Notes under the pieces: model-generated
What the model saw: only the letters and a program-made list of their open reading frames with translations
Told to the model about the DNA's origin: nothing
Database searches by the model: none
Translations under genes and position numbers: made by a program
Shown: positions 1 through 5,832 of the stretch, piece after piece
Layout of the letters: each line of letters opens with the position of its first letter
How positions within the stretch are numbered: position 1 is the first letter of the stretch
Assembly: GCA_012910725.1 (NCBI GenBank)
Contig: WNEG01000100.1
Location: forward strand, 2,992 to 10,918
Length of the DNA stretch: 7,927 nucleotides
Direction of reading: 5' to 3'
DNA from: Candidatus Ethanoperedens thermophilum
Lineage (GTDB): Archaea; Halobacteriota; Methanosarcinia; Methanosarcinales; EX4572-44

Positions 1-69
1 CCCAGTTCATTCGTTGTTTCTACTCACGTTGTGTGCAGGTGTGTAGGTTTAGGAGATGTTGACCGATGA
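1..69 (+). CDS. fpoD: C-terminal tail of FpoD (NuoD-like 49-kDa subunit), 5' truncated by the window edge
   Basis: Frame 1 is open from the first base and gives 22 residues ending in GLGDVDR, then TGA at 67-69. NuoD/Nqo4/NDUFS2-family proteins characteristically end in a G-D/E-V-D-R type tail, and fpoD directly precedes fpoH in known fpo operons. The stop overlaps the fpoH start as ATGA, the same coupling seen at other junctions here. In the family this subunit sits at the hydrophilic/membrane arm interface and helps form the methanophenazine site. The roughly 15 residues before the tail do not clearly match the family pattern I know (a Pro-Ser-Phe element, then an Ala-Asp-containing helix). 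A divergent end, a small deletion or an upstream frameshift is possible. The call rests on the last residues and on synteny. Confidence 0.55.
   Translation, partial: PSSFVVSTHVVCRCVGLGDVDR
51..55 (+). promoter_or_regulatory. Ribosome binding site of fpoH
   Basis: AGGAG lies 10 bases upstream of the ATG at 66 and supports that start. It falls inside the last codons of the presumed fpoD gene, so fpoH translation is probably both coupled and independently initiated. Confidence 0.6.
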
Positions 70-1118
70 CTCAAACTATCTATGATAATATTGTGTACCT
101 GTTAAGCTTGGTTGGAGTTTCATTTGGGGATTCAATCGTGCCGAAGATTATAATCGTACTGCTCATAGCAGTGCTTCTTCTGGTTGGAGTGGCTCTGATG
201 GTAATGTTTTTTACATGGATGGAGCGAAAAGTGCTTGGCCATATGCAGGTTCGACTTGGCCCGATGATAACCGGTCCTCATGGTTTGTTGCAGCCGATTG
301 TTGATGGTATCAAGCTGCTTACCAAGGAAGACCTGATGCCAAAACGTGCTGATAAATGGCTATACTTTATTGCACCATTAATCGTATTTGTTCCATCTAT
401 TCTTGTGTTTATTCCTATGCCCTTTGGACAAGGTGCTATCGTATCAGACTTGCCTATGGGTATACTTTACATCATGGCTATATCAGCAATATCACCTGTT
501 GGTATACTTGTTGCCGGGTGGGCATCAGACAACAAGTACGCACTCCTTGGATCACTTCGTGCTGTAGCACAGGATATCAGCTATGAGATCCCAATGGCGC
601 TTACAGTAATTGGAGTGGTATTAATCACAGGATCACTCAGCATGCAGGATATTGTATTAGCACAGGGCGAAAAGACGTGGTTTGTGTTCCTCCAGCCACT
701 TGGTTTCATTATTTTCCTGATAGCTGCCATTGCTGAGATGAGCAGAATACCATTTGACCTTCATGAGTCCGAATCGGAGTTTGTAGCTGGTTTTTTCACA
801 GAATACAGCGGCATGAAATTCGCTTTTTTCTTCCTTGCTGAATATGCTCATCTTTTTGGTATTTCAGCTGTTATGGCAACTTTGTACTTTGGCGGATGGC
901 ATGGACCACTGATACCAGGAATTCCAGTAGTTATCATGTCCATTGGCTGGTTCACAATCAAAGTACTGGCAATCGTATTCTTTACAATGTGGTTGCGTGC
1001 TACTGTTCCGAGAGTCAGGGTTGACCAGATACTTAGTATTGGATGGAAAGTGATGATACCTCTTGCCCTTATTAACCTGTTTATAACCGGGCTTCTTGTT
1101 GCAGGAGGTGTGTTGTAA
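66..1118 (+). CDS. fpoH: F420H2 dehydrogenase subunit FpoH (NuoH/Nqo8/ND1 family)
   Basis: This 350-residue integral membrane subunit links the Fe-S arm to the proton-pumping arm of the F420H2:methanophenazine oxidoreductase. In the family it forms the lipid-soluble carrier cavity and the start of the proton pathway. Visible hallmarks are the first helix (about 27-50) followed by MERKVLGHMQVRLGP (52-66), and the loop GWASDNKYALLGSLRAVAQD (151-170) continuing through the E-IP at 174-176. A third acidic loop runs AEMSRIPFDLHESESEF (223-239), followed by TEYSGMKF. About eight hydrophobic segments are visible, and the length is normal. In the third loop a His (233) stands where bacterial NuoH has Pro (DQPEAEQE in E. 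coli, from memory). The start at 66 has a good ribosome binding site and overlaps the upstream stop as ATGA. The TAA stop is embedded in TAATG, leading into the mini-ORF. It could only otherwise be called generic NuoH; the neighbours make it Fpo. Confidence 0.95.
   Translation: MTQTIYDNIVYLLSLVGVSFGDSIVPKIIIVLLIAVLLLVGVALMVMFFTWMERKVLGHMQVRLGPMITGPHGLLQPIVDGIKLLTKEDLMPKRADKWLYFIAPLIVFVPSILVFIPMPFGQGAIVSDLPMGILYIMAISAISPVGILVAGWASDNKYALLGSLRAVAQDISYEIPMALTVIGVVLITGSLSMQDIVLAQGEKTWFVFLQPLGFIIFLIAAIAEMSRIPFDLHESESEFVAGFFTEYSGMKFAFFFLAEYAHLFGISAVMATLYFGGWHGPLIPGIPVVIMSIGWFTIKVLAIVFFTMWLRATVPRVRVDQILSIGWKVMIPLALINLFITGLLVAGGVL
1103..1110 (+). promoter_or_regulatory. Strong Shine-Dalgarno upstream of the mini-ORF (ancestral fpoI site)
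   Basis: AGGAGGTG is a near-perfect complement of the archaeal 16S rRNA 3' end. It lies 7 bases before the ATG at 1118. The copy in front of the real fpoI start (1179-1184, GAGGTG) has lost the leading AGG context (TAGAGGTG). The stronger site therefore now serves the 24-codon ORF rather than fpoI. Confidence 0.65.
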
Positions 1119-1138
1119 TGGCATGGATAAACAGAAAC
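1105..1138 (+). repeat. 34-bp direct repeat, copy 1 (fpoH/fpoI junction)
   Basis: Bases 1105-1138 are identical to 1179-1212. The copy spans the Shine-Dalgarno site, the TAATG junction and the first seven codons of fpoI (MAWINRN). The offset of 74 bases is not a multiple of three. Both junctions nevertheless keep TAATG coupling, because the mini-ORF ends in the same TAATG. Confidence 0.95.
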
Positions 1139-1192
1139 CTCGATTTCTTCGAAATCGAGAGTGTTGGACACAGTAGTAGAGGTGTGTTGTAA
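1118..1192 (+). CDS. 24-codon leader-like ORF made by duplication of the fpoI start
   Basis: An ATG at 1118 overlaps the fpoH stop (TAATG) and has the best ribosome binding site in the window (AGGAGGTG, 7-base spacing). It opens a 24-residue frame that starts with the same MAWINRN as FpoI, continues LDFFEIESVGHSSRGVL, and ends at TAA 1190-1192. That stop overlaps the fpoI ATG by one base. The last four residues and stop (RGVL-TAA) copy the end of fpoH (GGVL-TAA) because the repeat includes it. No cysteines or hydrophobic helix are present, so a function as a peptide is doubtful. It could act as a leader ORF coupling or damping fpoI translation, or be a harmless duplication scar. That ribosomes would initiate here is a reasonable inference from the site; any role is not shown. 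Confidence 0.4.
   Translation: MAWINRNLDFFEIESVGHSSRGVL
1139..1159 (+). promoter_or_regulatory. Perfect 9-bp inverted repeat (RNA hairpin) between the two repeat copies
   Basis: CTCGATTTC (1139-1147) pairs perfectly with GAAATCGAG (1151-1159) around a TTC loop. It begins at the base immediately after repeat copy 1. A second, small hairpin follows (GTGT 1161-1164 with ACAC 1168-1171, TGG loop). Together these account for most of the 40-base spacer that has no counterpart in fpoI. The hairpin lies inside the mini-ORF, so a translating ribosome would melt it. It is not followed by a T-run, so it does not look like a terminator. A regulatory role is inference. Confidence 0.55.
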
Positions 1193-1212
1193 TGGCATGG
1201 ATAAACAGAAAC
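1179..1212 (+). repeat. 34-bp direct repeat, copy 2 (functional fpoI start)
   Basis: This is the identical partner of 1105-1138. It supplies the working fpoI Shine-Dalgarno (GAGGTG, 1179-1184), the ATG at 1192 and codons 1-7. The copies diverge at once on both sides: upstream AG versus TA, downstream CT versus TG. Confidence 0.95.
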
Positions 1213-1596
1213 TGGTTGATGTTTGGCATAATAAAGGGACTTGTGGTTACTATAAAACACTTTTTCCAGATTGGTAATCGTCCAGTCGTTACTGTTCAGT
1301 ATCCTTATAAGCGAATGGAGATAGCTTCAAGATTTAGAGGGCTTCATTCTGTTGATGAAAACAAATGCATAGGATGCGGTATCTGTGAAATGAACTGTCC
1401 TAATGGTTCCATACAAATAGTGCGGCACCACAAAAGATGGTATCCTCAAGTAAATATTGGGCAGTGTATGTTCTGCGGCCTCTGTGTAGACACATGTCCT
1501 ATGGATGCTATGCAAATGACCGGCGAATATGAACTCGCACAGCGGGGTAGAGATGGTTTAGTATACGACCCTGACAAACTGTTGGTTACGGAGTGA
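1192..1596 (+). CDS. fpoI: F420H2 dehydrogenase subunit FpoI (NuoI-like, two [4Fe-4S] clusters)
   Basis: This 134-residue ferredoxin-like subunit carries electrons through the two clusters equivalent to N6a/N6b in complex I, on the way to the terminal cluster and methanophenazine. The first motif has Cys 59, 62, 65 and 69 (CIGCGICEMNCP). The second has Cys 92, 95, 98 and 102 (CMFCGLCVDTCP). Both are complete CxxCxxCxxxCP sets. The N-terminal part (GIIKGLVVTIKHFF, about 12-25) is the family's amphipathic membrane-docking helix, and PVVTVQYP (31-38) is also typical. The start at 1192 is supported by GAGGTG eight bases upstream and by homology beginning soon after. The first seven codons are duplicated upstream. 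The stop lies within the fpoJ1 ribosome binding site. Confidence 0.95.
   Translation: MAWINRNWLMFGIIKGLVVTIKHFFQIGNRPVVTVQYPYKRMEIASRFRGLHSVDENKCIGCGICEMNCPNGSIQIVRHHKRWYPQVNIGQCMFCGLCVDTCPMDAMQMTGEYELAQRGRDGLVYDPDKLLVTE
1590..1596 (+). promoter_or_regulatory. Ribosome binding site of fpoJ1, embedded in the fpoI stop
   Basis: GGAGTGA lies 6 bases before the ATG at 1603. Its last three bases are the fpoI stop codon, so termination of FpoI places a ribosome directly on the next start. Confidence 0.55.
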
Positions 1597-1602
1597 AAAA
1601 AT

Positions 1603-1878
1603 ATGGTATTAACGTTTTCTAGCAATCTAGATTTAGGCTTGTTTGTGTTTATTATTATCGGAGCAGCAGCAGTCTTCTGTTCATTGATGGTAGTGCATGC
1701 AAAAAACATCGTTCACAGTGCTGTATATCTTGCAGGTTTAATGATAACTCTTGCTGCAATGTTTATTACATTGAACGCAGAGTTCGTTGCCTCTATACAG
1801 GTACTGGTGTATGTTGGAGCAGTGGTTACATTGATACTATTTGCAATCATGTTAACACGCAGAGAGGAGGTGCCATGA
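1603..1878 (+). CDS. fpoJ1: F420H2 dehydrogenase subunit FpoJ1, N-terminal half of a split NuoJ
   Basis: This 91-residue membrane protein corresponds to the first three transmembrane helices of NuoJ/ND6 (about 10-30, 36-57 and 62-84). The NuoJ signature helix is intact: EFVASIQVLVYVGAVVTLIL (60-79), including the Tyr70 and Gly72 region. In complex I this helix can switch between a straight and a pi-bulge form and links carrier reduction to the proton channels. Bacterial NuoJ is roughly twice as long; the remaining helices are encoded by the next gene. A two-gene NuoJ is known from methanogen fpo operons, so the short length is not a truncation. The C-terminus (TRREEVP) is a cytoplasmic charged tail. 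The preferred start is 1603, 6 bases after a GGAGTGA site. Confidence 0.9.
   Translation: MVLTFSSNLDLGLFVFIIIGAAAVFCSLMVVHAKNIVHSAVYLAGLMITLAAMFITLNAEFVASIQVLVYVGAVVTLILFAIMLTRREEVP
1864..1872 (+). promoter_or_regulatory. Ribosome binding site that decides the fpoJ2 start
   Basis: GAGGAGGTG lies 7 bases upstream of the ATG at 1880. Another ATG at 1875 overlaps the fpoJ1 stop but is only 2 bases from this site and opens a 7-codon dead-end frame. The in-frame ATG at 1889 is 16 bases away. Spacing therefore selects 1880. Confidence 0.65.
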
Positions 1879-1879
1879 A

Positions 1880-2122
1880 ATGGATACAATGGGACTGATC
1901 TATAAAGTCATATCAGGTATCATTGCCATCACATTCCTTGGTGCATACGCCATATCGGTTGTTGGAATAAACTTTGGAGAGCCAACATATCTTGCACTTC
2001 CATTGATCGCCAATGCCATATTCAAGGACTTTATACTTGCCTTTGAAGTGCTCTCCATCCTTCTGCTTGCATCATTAATTGGTGCTGTATATCTTGCTCG
2101 TAAAAATGGAGGCAGTGAATAA
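1880..2122 (+). CDS. fpoJ2: F420H2 dehydrogenase subunit FpoJ2, C-terminal half of a split NuoJ
   Basis: This 80-residue protein has two clear transmembrane segments (about 7-28 and 53-73), separated by an extramembrane stretch (GEPTYLALPLIANAIFKDF). It fits helices 4-5 of NuoJ. The element A-IFKDFILAFEVLSILLLASLIGAVYLAR (from about 45) matches the NuoJ C-terminal pattern, in which a short amphipathic piece leads into a final helix containing FE-x-L-S-x-L-L. It follows fpoJ1 after a single intergenic base and its stop overlaps the fpoK start (TAATG), so the two halves should be made in equal amounts. It would sit next to FpoK and FpoJ1 in the membrane arm. Assignment relies on the C-terminal helix and on order; on its own the protein is small and could be passed over. 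Confidence 0.88.
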   Translation: MDTMGLIYKVISGIIAITFLGAYAISVVGINFGEPTYLALPLIANAIFKDFILAFEVLSILLLASLIGAVYLARKNGGSE

Positions 2123-2424
2123 TGGTTCCACTTAACTATTACATCCTTTTATCAGGCATACTATTCGCGGTTGGAATATATGGTGTACTCTCACAGAGAA
2201 ATGGTATCAGAATATTAATGTGTATTGAGATACTGTTAAATTCTGCAAATCTCAATTTGATAGCATTTTCAAGCTATCACGGAAACAGCACAGGACAGGT
2301 ATTTGCACTGTTTTCAATTGCAATAGCGGCAGCAGAAGCAGCTATTGGATTTGCAATACTGATAGCACTGTTCAGAGTACGAGACACGATCGATCTTCAT
2401 GATATTAACATCCTGAGGTGGTAA
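2122..2424 (+). CDS. fpoK: F420H2 dehydrogenase subunit FpoK (NuoK/ND4L family)
   Basis: This 100-residue protein has three transmembrane helices (about 4-22, 29-50 and 58-84). It has the normal NuoK length and carries the two membrane-buried glutamates needed for proton translocation in the family: Glu36 in the CIEILLNSANLNLIAF helix and Glu72 in AAAEAAIGFAILIALFR. Both acids are at the expected positions, matching E. coli NuoK Glu36 and Glu72 in number. The family structure places it between NuoJ and NuoN in the central hydrophilic axis. The start overlaps the fpoJ2 stop (TAATG), and GGAGG (2108-2112) lies nine bases upstream. One base separates its stop from the fpoL start. Confidence 0.95.
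   Translation: MVPLNYYILLSGILFAVGIYGVLSQRNGIRILMCIEILLNSANLNLIAFSSYHGNSTGQVFALFSIAIAAAEAAIGFAILIALFRVRDTIDLHDINILRW
2415..2420 (+). promoter_or_regulatory. Ribosome binding site of fpoL
   Basis: GAGGTG lies 5 bases upstream of the ATG at 2426, within the last fpoK codons. It supports the first ATG as the fpoL start. Confidence 0.55.
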
Positions 2425-2425
2425 A

Positions 2426-4357
2426 ATGTTCCAAGATTTTGCATATCTAATCATACTATTACCAATCATTGCCTTTGTACTGACGTTATTTTTTGGGAAA
2501 AAACTTCCTGCTAATGGAGGAATCCTATCCGTACTTGCAGTTTTTTCTGCATTTGTCATATCAGCAGGTATTCTGATAGAGATATATCCTTCAGGCTGTG
2601 TAGAACAATCATGGCATTGGTTCGCCATACTTAACTTTGGGATATTAATCGATCCTCTCGCAGCAGTTATGCTGTGCATGGTATCTTTTGTAAGCTTCCT
2701 CATCCATGTATATTCAGTTGGGTACATGGCACACGATCGTGCAAAGCCAAGATACTTTGCAGAAACAGCACTGTTTACAACAGCCATGCTTGGGGTGGCA
2801 TTGTCAGATAACATACTCCAGTTCTTCATCTTTTGGGAGCTGGTAGGTTTATGTTCGTATCTGCTTATTGGATTCTGGTATCGCAAACCAACAGCAGCAG
2901 CCGCTGCAAAAAAAGCTTTTCTTGTGACACGAGTAGGTGATGTACTGTTCCTTGCAGGAATCATAATACTCTATTTAAACATCAGGGATTTCCAGGTACC
3001 AGATGAAGCATACCTCCTGCAATTCCAGACAATGTTTGCAGCAATCGGACACATACCATCAGGTCAGCTAACGGTAATAACGCTCCTCTTCTTCGGAGGT
3101 GCAATAGGCAAGAGTGGGCAGTTCCCACTGCATATATGGCTGCCCGATGCGATGGAAGGTCCAACCACGGTTTCAGCGCTCATTCATGCTGCAACCATGG
3201 TTACAGCAGGTGTATATTTAGTGGCACGCACATTCCCGATTTTCCTTGCTTCCCCTGATGCACTCACAGTTGTAGCATACATTGGAGGTTTCACAGCAAT
3301 CTTTGCAGCCACCATGGGGCTTGTGATGAACGACATTAAACGGGTGCTTGCATATTCCACAGTAAGTCAGCTTGGCTACATGATGCTCGCACTTGGAACA
3401 GGAATAGCAATAGGTTCAGAAGTAGTAGGTGTGTCGATGTTCCATCTTATCAACCATGCCTTTTTCAAAGCACTGCTCTTCCTGTGTGCTGGCAGTGTGA
3501 TTCATGGTCTTGGACGCCAGGATTTACGCCAGATGGGTGGGGCATTCAGTAAGATGAAGATAACAGCCATCACCATGCTTATAGCATCTCTTGCCCTAAC
3601 AGGAATACCACCAACATCTGGCTTCTTCAGTAAGGATGCAATCATAGAAGGAACCTACGAATATGGAGTGCATACTGGTAATATGGTACTCTATGCCATG
3701 GCCATCATAGCAGCTCTTCTAACCAGCATATATATTTTTAGACTCTGGTTTATGACGTTTACCGGAAAGCCAAGAACAGATTACCATGCACATGAATCGC
3801 CACCTTCGATGACGGTTCCTTTGATTATTCTTGCAATACTTGCACTGGTTTTTGGACTTGTGGCACATGGAGCATTCGGAGGCTTCTTGGAACACACCTA
3901 CCCAGAGCACTTGATAGATGGAGCAGCAGCCATTGGCGGGCACCATCTTGCAACAGAAAAAGCACATCCACCCACCGTATTGTTCTACATGCCAATCATC
4001 GTTGGAGTGCTTGGATTTGTAATTTCATGGCTAATATATAATAAGAGAGTCATTAACATGAGTAGCATCGTATCCAAAAGAAATCCCATATACAAGTTAC
4101 TACTAAACCGTTACTATCAGCAGAAGATATACATCGAATTCATAGCAATAACAATCGTATACCGAGTATTTGCGATGTTTGGAGAATTTATCGATCGCAG
4201 GATCATTGATGGCATTATTGATGGCATAAGTTATGTCATCATCACCATCGGAGAAATCATCAGGCGTATGCAAACAGGAGTGGTACAACACTACGTTGCA
4301 TTCGTTGTGGCTGGTGTTGTCATACTGATCTTCCTGTTACAGGGAGGTATACTATGA
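2426..4357 (+). CDS. fpoL: F420H2 dehydrogenase subunit FpoL (NuoL/ND5 antiporter-like proton pump)
   Basis: This 643-residue, roughly 16-helix subunit is the distal proton channel. Core residues known to be essential in NuoL are present: Glu138 in the FWELVGLCSYLLIGFWY helix, Lys229 in GKSGQFPLHIWLPDAMEGPT, His254 in ALIHAATMVTAG, Lys348 in NHAFFKALLFL and Lys403 in SGFFSKDAI. The region from about 522 to the end is the NuoL-specific extension. It comprises a membrane helix (about 522-540), a long amphipathic lateral helix (about 555-615) that lies along the membrane arm, and a final anchor helix (about 617-640). This extension separates FpoL from FpoM and FpoN and from most Mrp subunits. 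A 12-base in-frame tandem repeat within the lateral helix gives IDGIIDGI (594-601). Its TGA overlaps the fpoM ATG (ATGA). Confidence 0.96.
   Translation: MFQDFAYLIILLPIIAFVLTLFFGKKLPANGGILSVLAVFSAFVISAGILIEIYPSGCVEQSWHWFAILNFGILIDPLAAVMLCMVSFVSFLIHVYSVGYMAHDRAKPRYFAETALFTTAMLGVALSDNILQFFIFWELVGLCSYLLIGFWYRKPTAAAAAKKAFLVTRVGDVLFLAGIIILYLNIRDFQVPDEAYLLQFQTMFAAIGHIPSGQLTVITLLFFGGAIGKSGQFPLHIWLPDAMEGPTTVSALIHAATMVTAGVYLVARTFPIFLASPDALTVVAYIGGFTAIFAATMGLVMNDIKRVLAYSTVSQLGYMMLALGTGIAIGSEVVGVSMFHLINHAFFKALLFLCAGSVIHGLGRQDLRQMGGAFSKMKITAITMLIASLALTGIPPTSGFFSKDAIIEGTYEYGVHTGNMVLYAMAIIAALLTSIYIFRLWFMTFTGKPRTDYHAHESPPSMTVPLIILAILALVFGLVAHGAFGGFLEHTYPEHLIDGAAAIGGHHLATEKAHPPTVLFYMPIIVGVLGFVISWLIYNKRVINMSSIVSKRNPIYKLLLNRYYQQKIYIEFIAITIVYRVFAMFGEFIDRRIIDGIIDGISYVIITIGEIIRRMQTGVVQHYVAFVVAGVVILIFLLQGGIL
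4205..4227 (+). repeat. 12-bp in-frame tandem repeat in fpoL
   Basis: ATTGATGGCATT is followed directly by ATTGATGGCAT, giving two near-identical 4-residue units (IDGI, IDGI; residues 594-601) in the lateral helix. A short slipped-strand duplication is the simplest origin, but protein-level constraint could give the same result. Confidence 0.6.
4342..4348 (+). promoter_or_regulatory. Ribosome binding site of fpoM
   Basis: GGGAGGT lies 5 bases upstream of the ATG at 4354, inside the end of fpoL. Together with the ATGA overlap it fixes the fpoM start. Confidence 0.55.
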
Positions 4358-5832
4358 GTCTACCACTGATATCATTGATGATTGTAATACCTTTACTCGG
4401 TGCGATCATCGCATTCATCTCAAAAACGAGAAATCAAGCGCGATATGCAGCAATAATCGCCTCGATTATACCGCTGCTTATAACAGTTAAGATGTACTTC
4501 CAGCTTGATCCTTCCAAGATGTGGGTAGTAGAATCCTATGATTGGATACCGCTGGCTGGTATCAAATACGCTGTAGGAGTGGACGGCATCAGTATGCCGT
4601 TGATTCTGTTAGCAAACATCGTAATCCCCCTGACGATTCTCTTTGCATTTGGTGAAACCAAACAGACAAGTAAATTCTATGGATTACTGTTACTTGAACA
4701 AGTTGGAGTTATTGGAGTGTTCTCTTCACTTGACTTCTTCATGTTCTACATATTCTGGGAGGTTACCCTCATACCAATGTATTTCTTAATCAGCATCTGG
4801 GGAGGACCTCGCAAGGACTATGCAGCGATTAAGTTCTTTATATACACACATGTTGCAAGCCTGGTCATGCTTCTTGCTATTTTCAGCTTGTATTTCACTG
4901 CTCTTGCAAAAACAGGCATACCAAACTTTGATATGGCTTATTTGATAGGAATGTACAGCGGATTTGATCCAGCAATAAAAGATATCATATTCTTTGCACT
5001 GCTCTTCGGTTTTCTTGTAAAGATGCCGGCTGTTCCATTCCATACGTGGCTGCCAGATGCGCATGTGGAGGCGCCAACAGCAGGTAGTGTCGTCCTTGCA
5101 GCTCTCCTTCTTAAGATGGGGGGTTACGGACTGTTTCGAGTAATGCTGCCCATGCTTCCGCATACAACAAACACCTCAATGGTAATAACCGTGGTTGCAA
5201 TCATTGCTGTGGTGAGTATTGTATACGGGGCTTTCCTTGCACTTGCCCAGAAGGACTTAAAAAAGATGGTAGCATATTCCAGTATCAGTCACATGGGTTA
5301 TGTCACACTTGGGTTTGTAAGTCTTGTGCCACTATCTGTAACTGGTGCCATGTACCAACAGTTCTCACATGGACTGATTACATGTATTTTGTTTATGTCC
5401 TGTGGAATAATACAGCATGGAGCTCACACAAGAATTATAAATGATCTTGGCGGGCTTGTACAAAAGATGCCAAAGCTTACTTTTCTGATGCTCGGTGGAT
5501 TCCTTGCATCTCTCGGACTACCTGGGATGAGTGGATTTATAGCAGAATTTACGATACTTGCAGGTGCTATTACAACTCTTTATGTCTACGTGTTAATAGC
5601 AGTGTTTGGAGGAATCGCAGTTACTGCCGCCTATCATCTGTGGGCAATACAAAAGGCAATGTTTGGCGTATTCAATGAAAAACTTGGAGATGTTCACGAT
5701 ATGGCAAGATACGAAATGATCTCAATGGCAATACTCTTACTACTTGTGATCTACTTTGGAATAAACCCGGACTCAGTATGGAACGTTATGGAAGCAGGTG
5801 CTAATATAGTACTCGCGGGGGCGAATATATGA
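4354..5832 (+). CDS. fpoM: F420H2 dehydrogenase subunit FpoM (NuoM/ND4 antiporter-like proton pump)
   Basis: This 492-residue, roughly 14-helix subunit is the middle antiporter-like channel. Key residues are Glu136 in FYIFWEVTLIPMYFLISIWG, Lys223 in LVKMPAVPFHTWLPDAHVEA, and Lys254 in ALLLKMGGYGLFR. The helix-12 position that is Lys in NuoL is Glu398 here (MSGFIAEFTIL), which is diagnostic of NuoM over NuoL and NuoN. The loop ALAQKDLKKMVAYSSISHMG (297-316) is the conserved broken-helix linker, and His339 lies in the FSHG helix. No lateral helix is present, as expected. Start and stop overlap both neighbours by four bases (ATGA), so it is tightly coupled to fpoL and fpoN. Confidence 0.96.
   Translation: MSLPLISLMIVIPLLGAIIAFISKTRNQARYAAIIASIIPLLITVKMYFQLDPSKMWVVESYDWIPLAGIKYAVGVDGISMPLILLANIVIPLTILFAFGETKQTSKFYGLLLLEQVGVIGVFSSLDFFMFYIFWEVTLIPMYFLISIWGGPRKDYAAIKFFIYTHVASLVMLLAIFSLYFTALAKTGIPNFDMAYLIGMYSGFDPAIKDIIFFALLFGFLVKMPAVPFHTWLPDAHVEAPTAGSVVLAALLLKMGGYGLFRVMLPMLPHTTNTSMVITVVAIIAVVSIVYGAFLALAQKDLKKMVAYSSISHMGYVTLGFVSLVPLSVTGAMYQQFSHGLITCILFMSCGIIQHGAHTRIINDLGGLVQKMPKLTFLMLGGFLASLGLPGMSGFIAEFTILAGAITTLYVYVLIAVFGGIAVTAAYHLWAIQKAMFGVFNEKLGDVHDMARYEMISMAILLLLVIYFGINPDSVWNVMEAGANIVLAGANI

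Noticed and set aside
1875..1898. Alternative fpoJ2 start at the ATGA overlapping the fpoJ1 stop
   Set aside because: It is in a different frame and stops after seven codons, and it is only 2 bases from the Shine-Dalgarno site.
2314..2964. A 216-codon open frame on the minus strand across the fpoK/fpoL boundary
   Set aside because: It lies antisense to two strongly conserved genes. Its translation is low-complexity and matches nothing recognisable, and it has no ribosome binding site or neighbours on that strand. The open frame is a by-product of codon use in fpoK and fpoL.
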